A DNA stretch of 64,000 bases from JAENWD01 sp963796915 (GTDB lineage: Bacteria > Acidobacteriota > Vicinamibacteria > Vicinamibacterales > JAENWD01): contig CAWCNI010000004.1 of the NCBI GenBank assembly GCA_963796915.1, positions 1,860,001 to 1,924,000 of the forward strand, in the 5' to 3' direction. Positions 45,033-53,900 of the stretch are shown here, one piece after another. A program made the translations under genes and the position numbers. Position 1 is the first letter of the stretch. Each line of letters begins with the position of its first letter. The notes beneath the pieces were generated by a model, which did not search any database, was not told where the DNA came from, and saw only the letters and a list, made by a program, of their open reading frames with translations.

Positions 45033-47969
45033 ATGACTGGATTCGGATCGCATCGACGCACGTGTGCACTCGTCGTCGGGCTCATGCTGACGGCACTCCC
45101 CGCGTTCGCGCAGCAGACTGGCGCGATCGCCGGCAAGGCGATCGACGCGCAGAGCGCGGTCGTACCCGGTGTCACCGTGGAAGCACGATCGCCGGTGCTG
45201 CCGGGCCCGCGCACGACGGTGACCGCCGGCGACGGCACCTACCAGTTGCCGGCCCTGCCGCCAGGCGGCTACACCATCACCTTCACGCTGACCGGGATGC
45301 AGACCGTCACCCGGGACGTGCAGGTTCAGCTGGGCGAGACGACGGCTCTCGATGCCACCATGGCGGTCGGCGGTGTCGCCGAGGCTGTCACGGTGACTGC
45401 CGAGTCGCGGATGATCGACAAGACCTCCGCGGAGATCTCGAGCGGCCTGTCGCACGACAAGATCAGCAGCGTCCCGGTCGGCACGCAGTATCGCGATCTG
45501 ATCAACCTGATTCCCGGCGTGCAGTACACGCAGGACCAGGTACGCGGGCCCAGCGCGGGCGCCAGCGGCCAGGACAACGTCTACAACTTCGACGGCGTCA
45601 ACGTCACGGTGCCGCTGTTCGGCACACTCTCCGCCGAGCCGGCGTCCTACGACATCGCCCAGGTCACTGTCGTCAAGGGCGGCGCCAGGGCCGTCGACTT
45701 CAACCGCGCCGGCGGGTTCGCCATCGACAGCGTGAGCAAGTCGGGCACCAGCACATTTCACGGGCTGGTGGACTATCGCTTCCAGACGGTCAGCATGGCG
45801 GCCGATCAAAAAGGCACGAGCTCTGCGCGCTACGACCAGGACCGGGATTTCACGGACTTGAACGTCGGCGGCCCGATCTGGGCAGACCACCTGTTCTTCT
45901 ACGCGTCGTACTACCGCCCGACGGCGGGACGCAGCAACGCGTCGACGGTTTACGGCTCGGTCCCGGACTACAACAGCGAGCGGAACGAAGGATTTGGCAA
46001 GCTGACGTTCACGCCGACGCACTCGACGCTGGTCAACCTGAGCTATCGCGGCTCGCACCGCGTCGACACCGGAGACAAATTTGATTCGGTGACCGCGGGC
46101 ACCGCGGGCTCTGGCAACGAGGCGTCTCAGCGCATCGGCACCGCGGACGCGTCGTGGATCGTCAACGCCGCGAGCTTCGTGACCTTCAAGTACACCCACT
46201 TCGAGAACCCCACGCGCGGGCGCCCGGACAACATCTCCAGCGCCGTCGTCGACACCGCGGTCGGCACACACCTCGACACGGCGCATCTCGATCAGCTCGG
46301 GCTGTTCACCGTGCCGAAGCCCGGTCCTGACGCCTCGGTGAACGCGTTCATTCAGCCCCTGATCGACCAGTATGGATTTCTCACCAACGGCGTCCCGACC
46401 GGCGGCGGCAAGGTCGGGTTCGGCATGCAATTCGACGAAGACAACTTCTTCCGCGACGCCGGCCAGATCGGCTACAACCTTTCGCTCTCGGGGGCAGGCC
46501 TGCGGCACAGCATTCACGCCGGCTACCAGCAGTACGTGGACTCCGAGGATCTGGTTCGGCGGTCGAACGGCTGGGGATCGCTGAACGCCCCGGGTGGCGC
46601 CGTCGCGTTCCAGGGAACGCCGATTTTCTACCAGACGACGTTCCAGGCGCAGGGCGCCGGCGTCGTCCCGACGATCCACTCCGAGTATCACTCGAAGAGC
46701 TTCGAGCTGAATGACTCGATCACCCTCAAGAACTGGACGTTCAATGTCGGGCTCGTCGCCAGCAACGACACGTTGTACGGGCAGGGCCTGGAAGAAGACC
46801 CGTCGACGCTGTCGGGATTCGTGAAGTCGACGGGGACGACGCCCGACGCGCGGAAGTACAAGATGTACGACATCCCGTTCAGCAAGATGCTCCAGCCGCG
46901 ATTGAGCGCGACGTGGGCGTACGACGGGAAGAACACGGCGTTTGTGAGCTACGCGCGCTACAACCCCGCTGCCAGCTCGCTGCCGCGCGCCGCGTCGTGG
47001 GACCGGAACCTCGCGGTCACGCAGAACGCCGACTTCGACGCCAACGGCAACCTGTTCGCCGTCGAGAACGTGCCGGCGTCATCCGGCAAGCTGTTCGTGC
47101 CCGACATGACGCCGCGCCGGTTCGACGAGTGGGTGGCCGGCACGGCGCGGGAGTTCAGCCCCAGCTTCACCGGGCGCGCGTACTTCCGCTACCGGAAGGG
47201 CACGCATTACTGGGAGGACACCAACAACAACGCGCGCGTGGACTTCGGGGCACCCGCCGACATCCCGCACACGCTCTACATCCCCGACCTGAGCGCTCAA
47301 TTGGCCCAGATCGGCAGCGGCTCGACGTTTGTGATCGCCGATCTGGATGGCTCGTTCACCGACTACAAGGAAGTGACGTTCGAAGGCGAATACCGCAAGG
47401 GGCGGTCGTGGCTGCAGGGCTCCTACACCTGGAGTCGTTATCGCGGCAACTTCGACCAGGATGCGTCGTCCACCGCCGACCTCAACGACGGGAACATCTT
47501 CATCGGATCGTCGAACATCGGCGACGATCCCGGCCGTCAGCTGTGGAACGACAAGCTGGGAACGCTGCGCGGCGACCGGCCGAATGTGTTCAAGGTCTAC
47601 GGCGCGTACTTCTTCCACTGGAACGGTTCGGCGGGCGCGTTCGTCACGGCGCAGTCCGGGCAGCCATGGGAGACGCACAGCTACCTGCCCTATGCCGCTT
47701 TGACCACGAGCACGAGCGACACGGATCGCTACGCCGAGCCGGCCGGCTCGCGCCGCTCCGACGGTCATGCGCAGATCGACGTCAGCTACACGCAGACAGT
47801 CCCTGTCGCCAGTCGCTTCAGAGTGGTGCTCACGGCATACGTGTTCAACCTGTTCGACAGCCAGACCGGTTACAACATCCAGCCGAATCTCAGCTCGGCG
47901 GCGTACGGCCAGCCGGTGACCAACTACGCGCCGCGGCGCCTGGAGCTGCTCGCGAGGTTTGAATTCTGA
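45033..47969 (+). CDS. TonB-dependent receptor with carboxypeptidase-regulatory domain
   Basis: 978 residues. Signal peptide MLTALPAFAQQ, carboxypeptidase-regulatory-like domain (about 28-110, GAIAGKAIDAQSAVVPGVTV and GTYQLPALPPGGYTITF), then a plug (DLINLIPGVQYTQD, VYNFDGVNVTVPLFG, VTVVKGGARAVDFNRAGGFAI) and a beta-barrel ending LLARFEF with terminal Phe. The barrel is shorter than that of the receptor at 2851-6321, and the plug differs, so the two belong to different subgroups. It should transport an unknown substrate through the outer membrane. The start follows a strong GAGGGGG site. A small histidine kinase begins 21 bases after its end. Confidence 0.93.
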   Translation: MTGFGSHRRTCALVVGLMLTALPAFAQQTGAIAGKAIDAQSAVVPGVTVEARSPVLPGPRTTVTAGDGTYQLPALPPGGYTITFTLTGMQTVTRDVQVQLGETTALDATMAVGGVAEAVTVTAESRMIDKTSAEISSGLSHDKISSVPVGTQYRDLINLIPGVQYTQDQVRGPSAGASGQDNVYNFDGVNVTVPLFGTLSAEPASYDIAQVTVVKGGARAVDFNRAGGFAIDSVSKSGTSTFHGLVDYRFQTVSMAADQKGTSSARYDQDRDFTDLNVGGPIWADHLFFYASYYRPTAGRSNASTVYGSVPDYNSERNEGFGKLTFTPTHSTLVNLSYRGSHRVDTGDKFDSVTAGTAGSGNEASQRIGTADASWIVNAASFVTFKYTHFENPTRGRPDNISSAVVDTAVGTHLDTAHLDQLGLFTVPKPGPDASVNAFIQPLIDQYGFLTNGVPTGGGKVGFGMQFDEDNFFRDAGQIGYNLSLSGAGLRHSIHAGYQQYVDSEDLVRRSNGWGSLNAPGGAVAFQGTPIFYQTTFQAQGAGVVPTIHSEYHSKSFELNDSITLKNWTFNVGLVASNDTLYGQGLEEDPSTLSGFVKSTGTTPDARKYKMYDIPFSKMLQPRLSATWAYDGKNTAFVSYARYNPAASSLPRAASWDRNLAVTQNADFDANGNLFAVENVPASSGKLFVPDMTPRRFDEWVAGTAREFSPSFTGRAYFRYRKGTHYWEDTNNNARVDFGAPADIPHTLYIPDLSAQLAQIGSGSTFVIADLDGSFTDYKEVTFEGEYRKGRSWLQGSYTWSRYRGNFDQDASSTADLNDGNIFIGSSNIGDDPGRQLWNDKLGTLRGDRPNVFKVYGAYFFHWNGSAGAFVTAQSGQPWETHSYLPYAALTTSTSDTDRYAEPAGSRRSDGHAQIDVSYTQTVPVASRFRVVLTAYVFNLFDSQTGYNIQPNLSSAAYGQPVTNYAPRRLELLARFEF

Positions 47970-47990
47970 GAGATCTGGTAGCCTCCGCTC

Positions 47991-48629
47991 ATGGCCTCCC
48001 GCGAACTCGCCGCTATCGAGCTGATGCTGCACGAGCTACGGACACCGCTCAACGTGTTGTCCGGATCGTTGTCGCAGCTGGCGTCGACGCCATCTCCCGG
48101 CGACGCTGAGAAGGCCGCACTCGATCGCGCGCGGCGGGCGTCCGACAGGCTGGAAACTGTCCTGCAGCAGGCGCGCCAGTGGGCCAGGCGCTTGTCGAGT
48201 CCCTCGACGGGATCGACGGCGCTGGCGCCTGTACTGGCGAGCGCGATACAGGCCGCCTCGGAGGCCCGTGGCGGCGGCGTTGAGGCTCGCCCCGACGCAA
48301 CGCTCGCCGACGTGACCGTCGCTCTCAGCGCCGACGCGCTCGCCGAGGCGCTCGGCGCGCTGCTCGACGCCGTGTTCCGTGGCGCTCACGACAACAGCAT
48401 CGTGAATGTCGCCACGCATGTGGCGGCCGCCACTCCCGGATCAATCACGCTGACGATCGGCGACGCCGGCAACATGGAGCGTGGCGCGTTCGACGCCGAG
48501 TGGCGTGGTGGTCTCGGCTTCTCGCTTCCGCTCGCACGCGCTGTCGTCGAGTCGGCGGGCGGCGAGATCTGGTCGCGGGAGGAGGCGGGGCGACTGGTCG
48601 GCGCAGGCCTGCGGCTGCCGCTGGCCTGA
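47991..48629 (+). CDS. Small soluble histidine kinase with degenerate ATPase motifs
   Basis: 212 residues. The phosphoacceptor is His14 in ELMLHELRTPLNVLSGSL, so a HisKA dimerisation domain is present. The ATPase is weak: the N box is not clear, G1 reads IGDAGN instead of DxGxG, and G2 is GGLGFSLPLARAVVESAGG. It lacks a sensor domain or membrane segment. It may act as a phosphotransfer partner, or be a decaying kinase. No response regulator is near. It follows a TonB receptor by 21 bases and converges with the propeptide gene with three bases between. Confidence 0.78.
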   Translation: MASRELAAIELMLHELRTPLNVLSGSLSQLASTPSPGDAEKAALDRARRASDRLETVLQQARQWARRLSSPSTGSTALAPVLASAIQAASEARGGGVEARPDATLADVTVALSADALAEALGALLDAVFRGAHDNSIVNVATHVAAATPGSITLTIGDAGNMERGAFDAEWRGGLGFSLPLARAVVESAGGEIWSREEAGRLVGAGLRLPLA

Positions 48630-48632
48630 GCG

Positions 48633-49241
48633 CTATTGCGGTGGGCCGGGATCGGTTTCCGACGCGACGACAGCGCCTGTGCCGGCGTCGATCGAGTACA
48701 GCGTGAGGTCAGTGGCCGTCAACACGCGGGACTGATACACCAGCACGAACGTGCCGTCAGCGCGTGGCAGCACTGCCAGCGTCGGCGCCAGGCTCGGACC
48801 CGGCGAGGCCGCGCCGGCAAGCGTCCCAATCGCTGTCAGCGCTTCCGCCCGCGTCAACTTCGGCACCGGATCCAGTGAAATCCCGGTAAATATCGACCCC
48901 TCCAGCGACTTCGTCTTTCCGCCTTCGAGCGATCGCCAGACGTCGCTGCCCACGACAGGGACACCCTTGTACAGCTGATCGAACCATTGCTGTCGCATCG
49001 CCTGCGGCATCGCCTGCTCTTCACGCAACTTCAATTCGCCGCGCCTGATCATCTGAGCGACCTTGCGCTCCCACTCGAGGCGAAGTGCGGGCGTACTCGT
49101 GTCGATCGTCACCTGATGCGATGGCGCCGTCGCCGGCACGGGCACCGCAGGCGACTGTGGCGACGGTGGAGACTGTGGCGACTGCGCAAAGACAACAGTC
49201 GTCGCAAGCATGACCATCACACACACAGCGCATCGGTTCAT
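48633..49241 (-). CDS. Secreted orphan propeptide-like protein (FTP/PepSY type) without a peptidase
   Basis: About 202 residues. Signal peptide (VMVMLATTVVFAQ), a Pro/Ser linker, then LEWERKVAQMIRRGELKLREEQ, QQWFDQLYKGVPVVGSDVWRSLEGG, SIFTGISLDPVPKLTRAEAL and TFVLVYQSRVLTATDLTLYSIDAGTGAVV. This is the FTP plus PepSY-like prodomain of thermolysin (M4) or fungalysin-type peptidases. The protein ends where the catalytic zinc domain should begin, and no HExxH follows. It could be a free peptidase inhibitor/chaperone or a truncated zymogen. The ATG at 49241 is chosen over an upstream GTG; neither has a clear ribosome binding site. Confidence 0.75.
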   Translation of the reverse strand: MNRCAVCVMVMLATTVVFAQSPQSPPSPQSPAVPVPATAPSHQVTIDTSTPALRLEWERKVAQMIRRGELKLREEQAMPQAMRQQWFDQLYKGVPVVGSDVWRSLEGGKTKSLEGSIFTGISLDPVPKLTRAEALTAIGTLAGAASPGPSLAPTLAVLPRADGTFVLVYQSRVLTATDLTLYSIDAGTGAVVASETDPGPPQ

Positions 49242-49335
49242 CACAGTCACTGTGCCACGGCGTCACATAGCGTGTAAACCCTGCACACTAATGAGGTTGC
49301 AGTGTGCGTCCGAAGCGCATTTCATTGCCGAGGTA

Positions 49336-50268
49336 ATGCTAGTATGGCCGAAGGTGCCGTCTTCAGTTTCGACGTTGGTCGTCTGCTGGAACAACCACGA
49401 GTTTCTCGGACGCTGCCTCGAGTCACTGCCCCGCGAATCGGAACTGATCGTCGTCGACAACGCCTCTGAGGATGGCAGCGCGGATCTCGTGGCGCAGACA
49501 TTCCCGTCGGCGCGCCTGCTGCGTCTCGGCAGCAATGGCGGGTTCGCTGCCGGCGTGAACCAGGCGGCCGCTCTGGCGACTGGCGACTACCTGCTACTGA
49601 TCAATCCCGACGCCGAAGCCACGCCACGCGCCGTCGAACGCCTCAGCACATTTCTCGACGAGCACCCGACCTGCGGAGCGGCGACCGGCCGACTCGTGTC
49701 GATGATCGAGGAACCGCAGCAGGCGTTCCACGCCCGCAGGCTGCCGACACTCGGCAGCGTCGCGGCGGATCTGCTGCTCCTCAGCCGCCTGTGGCCCGGC
49801 AACCCGGTCACGCGACGCGCCGAAGCTGCCGACCTCGACGAGTCGCGCCCAGGCCCGATCGAGCGCTCCTCGTCGTCGTGCCTGATGGTGCGGCGCGCGG
49901 CCTTCGAACAGATCGGCGGCATGGACGTGCAGTTCTCGCCCGCGTGGTTCGAAGACGTGGACTTGTGTAAACGCCTTCACGATCGGCAGTGGGACGTATT
50001 CCTGGTGCCCAACTCGGTGTTCCGGCACATCGGCGGCGCGTCGGTGCACGCGCTCAGCCGGGCGCGCCAGCGGCGCGTGTACTACCGCAACCTGGAGCGA
50101 TACGTCAGGAAGCATCACGGACGCGCCGGAGCGGCGACGGTGAGAGCGCTTCTTGTGACCGGGATGGGGCTGCGGGTGGCGGCCAGCGCGTTGCGAGCCG
50201 ATCGAGAAGGGGTCCACGCGTTTGCCGGCGTGCTCGGCGGTGCGCTCACTGGCTGGAAGACCGACTGA
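49336..50268 (+). CDS. Family 2 glycosyltransferase (WbbL-like)
   Basis: About 310 residues. GT-A fold features: STLVVCWNNHEFLGRCLESL, ELIVVDNASEDGSADLVAQTF, GSNGGFAAGVNQAA, YLLLINPDAEA as the metal-binding acidic motif, SSCLMVRRAAFEQIGGMDVQF and WFEDVDLCKRLHDR. This is the rhamnosyltransferase-like COG1216 group, making surface polysaccharide or cell-wall glycan in the cytoplasm. I chose ATG 49336, preceded by GAGG, because the upstream extension to 49210 is noise. Its stop is ten bases from the start of the DUF1175 gene, so the two are probably co-translated. Confidence 0.9.
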   Translation: MLVWPKVPSSVSTLVVCWNNHEFLGRCLESLPRESELIVVDNASEDGSADLVAQTFPSARLLRLGSNGGFAAGVNQAAALATGDYLLLINPDAEATPRAVERLSTFLDEHPTCGAATGRLVSMIEEPQQAFHARRLPTLGSVAADLLLLSRLWPGNPVTRRAEAADLDESRPGPIERSSSSCLMVRRAAFEQIGGMDVQFSPAWFEDVDLCKRLHDRQWDVFLVPNSVFRHIGGASVHALSRARQRRVYYRNLERYVRKHHGRAGAATVRALLVTGMGLRVAASALRADREGVHAFAGVLGGALTGWKTD

Positions 50269-50278
50269 CTGGAGCCCG

Positions 50279-50950
50279 GTGCGCCGCACTCTGCTGCTGG
50301 CCCTCCCGATGATCGCGCTTGCCGCTGTCCGCGCGCCCGGACAACTCCGGCTGGCAGACGAGGCAGACCGCGCGGCCTTCAGGAGCTGGTTCGTCCTGCT
50401 GGCCGATGCGGCGTACTACCGTCCCGTCGTCGAGGTCACTGACTGCGCGGCGCTGATCCGTTACGCCGCACGTGAGTCGCTTCGGCCACACACGCCTGAC
50501 TGGCTCAGGGAGACGGCGCTGCCCCTGGCACCAGGCCTCGCCGATGTGCGCCAACGCCCGGGCGGCGCGCCTGGACACTTCCCGCTGTTCCGCGTATCGC
50601 CGGACCCGCACGTGCCGCTCGCGGAGTTCGCCGACGCCTCGACGATCATCCGATTCAACGCGACGCTGGTCTCCCGCAACGTCGGCGCCGCGAGGCCGGG
50701 AGATCTGCTCTACTTCCGCCAGCCATCGCAGAGCGAACCGGATCACCTCATGATCTTCGTCGGGGAGTCGAGGTTCGACCTGACGGCACAGGACTTCGTG
50801 GTCTACCATACCGGCCCGGGGGACCACGGGGCGCCGGGCGAGATGCGCAAGATCCGCCTGGCGGACCTGCTGCGACATCCGGCCCCGCGCTGGCGGCCGC
50901 TGCCGTCGAACGGGCGCTTTGTCGGGGTCTTCCGCCTCACACTCTCATGA
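50279..50950 (+). CDS. DUF1175 (YfaT-like) secreted protein
   Basis: About 223 residues. A signal peptide (LLLALPMIALAAVRAPGQ) is followed by the DUF1175 pattern: DEADRAAFRSWFVLLADAAYYRP, VTDCAALIRYAARESLRPHTPDW, ARPGDLLYFRQPSQSEPDHLMIFVG and FVVYHTG. The Cys in DCAALIRYA plus a later His in PDHLMIFVG recalls NlpC/P60-like papain-fold hydrolases, so peptidoglycan hydrolysis is a reasonable guess. It begins at GTG 50279 with GGAG just upstream, and its stop overlaps the alpha-2-macroglobulin start by four bases. In E. coli yfaT is also next to the alpha-2-macroglobulin-like yfaS. Confidence 0.88.
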   Translation: MRRTLLLALPMIALAAVRAPGQLRLADEADRAAFRSWFVLLADAAYYRPVVEVTDCAALIRYAARESLRPHTPDWLRETALPLAPGLADVRQRPGGAPGHFPLFRVSPDPHVPLAEFADASTIIRFNATLVSRNVGAARPGDLLYFRQPSQSEPDHLMIFVGESRFDLTAQDFVVYHTGPGDHGAPGEMRKIRLADLLRHPAPRWRPLPSNGRFVGVFRLTLS

Positions 50951-53900
50951 CCCATCGTCACGCGCGTGTCCCCTTTGCCCTGCTGGCCTGGCTCCTGGTG
51001 TGGATTTCGGCCGTGGCGCCGCTGCGCGCCGACGACGAGGCTGGCCGCCCGTCGTTTTCGCTGGCCAGCACCAGCATCGCCAGCACTCGGGAAACGCCCT
51101 CGATCTACCTGACATTCCGCCAGCTCGATCACCTCGACTTTCGCGTCTACCGGGTCAACGATCCGATCGCGTTCCTGACCGGACTCAAGGACCCGCATCA
51201 ACTCGGCAGCGAAGAGCCGCTGGTCGATCAGGTGCCGACCACGCTGGAGCGGATCGCCGACTGGAAGGCGTCGTGGCGGGCTACCCTGCGCGATTTCGTC
51301 CGCCGGCAGTTCAGCTCCGACTACCGGCACGCGCGCCGCCAGCAGCAGGACCAGCAGGTCGTGCTGCGGCGCACCACCAACGTCAACAACTTCGCGCAGG
51401 TCCCGCTGCTGAACCCGTCGCAGCTCGTGACGTCGTGGCGCGAGATCCTGCCGCCCCTCCGCGATGCCGACGTCCGCCGGATCCCGATCGACGTGAAGCA
51501 GCCCGGCATGTATGTCGTCGAGGCTGTGTCAGCTCCTCACCGCGCCTACACCGTCGTCATCGTCTCTGACGTCGGGCTCGTCACCAAGGCGGCACCAGGC
51601 CAGGTACTGCTCTTCGCCGCCGATCGCTTTACCGGCAAGCCGATGCCCGGCTGCGTCGCCCGCCTGCTGCACAACCAGAAGACTATCGCGTCCGGCACGA
51701 CTGCCGACGACGGCACCTTCGACGCGCGGCTCACCGAGACCGCATCAGACGACGTCGTCTCTGTGGCGACGTGCGGGGCGCAGGTCACCGCGACCGACCC
51801 CGGCAGCTGGTACCTCCGCGAGGCCGCGCGCGAGCTGGTCGGCTACGTCTACACCGACAAGCCAATCTACCGGCCGGGCCACACCGTGCACATCAAAGGC
51901 GTGCTGCGCTGGCGCGCGCACGGCGCGCTGCAGCCATTCGACGCGCCTGATGTCGAGATCCGCGTGTCGGACATCACCGACAAGGTGATCTTCCGGCAGC
52001 AGCGGAAGGTGGACGCGTTCGGCGGCGTCACTGCGGACCTCCCACTGCCGGCCGGCGCGGCGCTCGGTGAGTACTCGATCTCGATCGTCCACGCGGACGA
52101 CACTGCCACTGGCGCCTTCGAAGTGCAGGAATACCGCAAGCCGGAGTTCGAAGTCCGCGTTTCGCCGAAAGAGCGTTTCGTGCTGCAGGACGGCGAAGCG
52201 CAGGTCTCGATCAGCGCCCGCTACTACTTCGGCCAGCCGGTCGCCGGCGCCCGGGTGTCATGGGTCGCGCACCGTCAGCGGTATTTCTCGCCGCTGCGAT
52301 GGAGCGAGGACGACGATGAGGGCGGCGGCACGTACTGGTACGGCGACGAGCAGACACTGGAAGGCGCGGCGCGCCTCGACGCGAACGGCAAGGCCGAGAT
52401 CAGCGTGCCGGTGGAGGTCGACGAGCACGGCAACGACTACAGCCTGCGCATCGAGGCACGCGTCGCAGACGCCAGCAGTCGTGAAGTGAGCGGCGCCGGA
52501 ATCGTCCACGCCACCTACGGGTCCTTCCTGCTGGCCGCGTCGGTCGATCACTATGTCGTCAAGCCCGGCCAGCCGGCCGTCGTGACAGTCCGGGCCGTCG
52601 ACTACCTCGGCGCGCCGAAGGCAAACCAGCCAATCGCGGTCGTCGTCGAGGCGCGTGTTCCAGGCCGGCAATGGGATGAGGACGGGGGCGTGCGGAACGT
52701 CGCGCACGGTGAGACGCACACCGACGCGCAGGGCCAGTCAACCTACACGCTGACCGCGCCGTCCGAGCCGGGGGAGTACCGCGTCCGCGTGAGCAGCGAA
52801 GACGACGACCGTACGGTGCGTGACGACTCGTACCTCTGGGTGCCCGGCCCCCGCGAGTTCACCGGCGATGAAGAGACCGGCGACCGGTATCTCGAGTTGA
52901 TCCCTGAAAAGAAGTCTGTCGCGCCGGGCGAGACCGCGCGGTTCCTCGTCCAGGGCGCTCAGTTCGACGCCGACGTGCTGGTGACCAAGGAAGCGCAGGA
53001 CGTCGGCTGGCACAAGGTGGTCCACGCCAGGTCCAACGAGACCATCGAGGTGCCGGTCACCGACGATGACATCGGCGACACGTGGGTGAACATCGCTTTC
53101 CTCAGCAAGGACCGGCTGTATCGGGCCGAGCGGCGCGTGAAGGTGCCCGCCGTCTCGCGTCAGCTGCAGGTGTCTCTGACGGCCGAGCAGGCGGTATCGA
53201 AACCGCGCGAGCCCGGCAGGTTCCTGCTGAAAGTCACCGACGCGGCCGGCGCGCCTGTGCGGGGCTCGTTCAGCCTGGCTGTCGTCGATGAGGCCGTGTA
53301 CGGCGTGAAGCCCGATGACACGCCGGATCCGCTGCGATTTTTCTATCAGCGTGGCTACAGCCGCGTCGGCACCGAATTCTCTCGCGAGTACTCGTTCGTC
53401 GGCTACTCGGGCAACCAGACACTGCTGCTGGCGATGAAGCACCGGCCGTACTCTCTGGCAGACTTCAAAGCCGACAAACCCGCCCAGCCGCAAGTGCGTA
53501 AGGAATTTCCCGACGCGATCTACTGGATGGGCGACCTGGTCACCGACCAGAGCGGCGAGGCACGCGTGCAGGTGACGTATCCGGACGCGCTGACCACGTG
53601 GCGACTGACAGCGCGCGGCGTCACTGCCGACACCCACGTCGGGGCCGCAATCGCCAGGACCACCGTCACCAAGGATCTCATCGTGCGCGTCGTCACTCCC
53701 CGGTTCCTGTCGCAGGGCGACGAAGTCGGAGTGCCGGTGATCACGCACAACTATCTGCCGGCGGCCGCGTCGCTGGCGGTCAGCCTGACTGCGAAAGGCG
53801 TCGTGCCCGCCAGTGGGCCGAGTGGCGGCGCGCCAACCGACGTCAGCCACATCACGATCGCTCCCGCTGGCGAGCAGCGCCTCGACTGGCGCTTCAAGGC

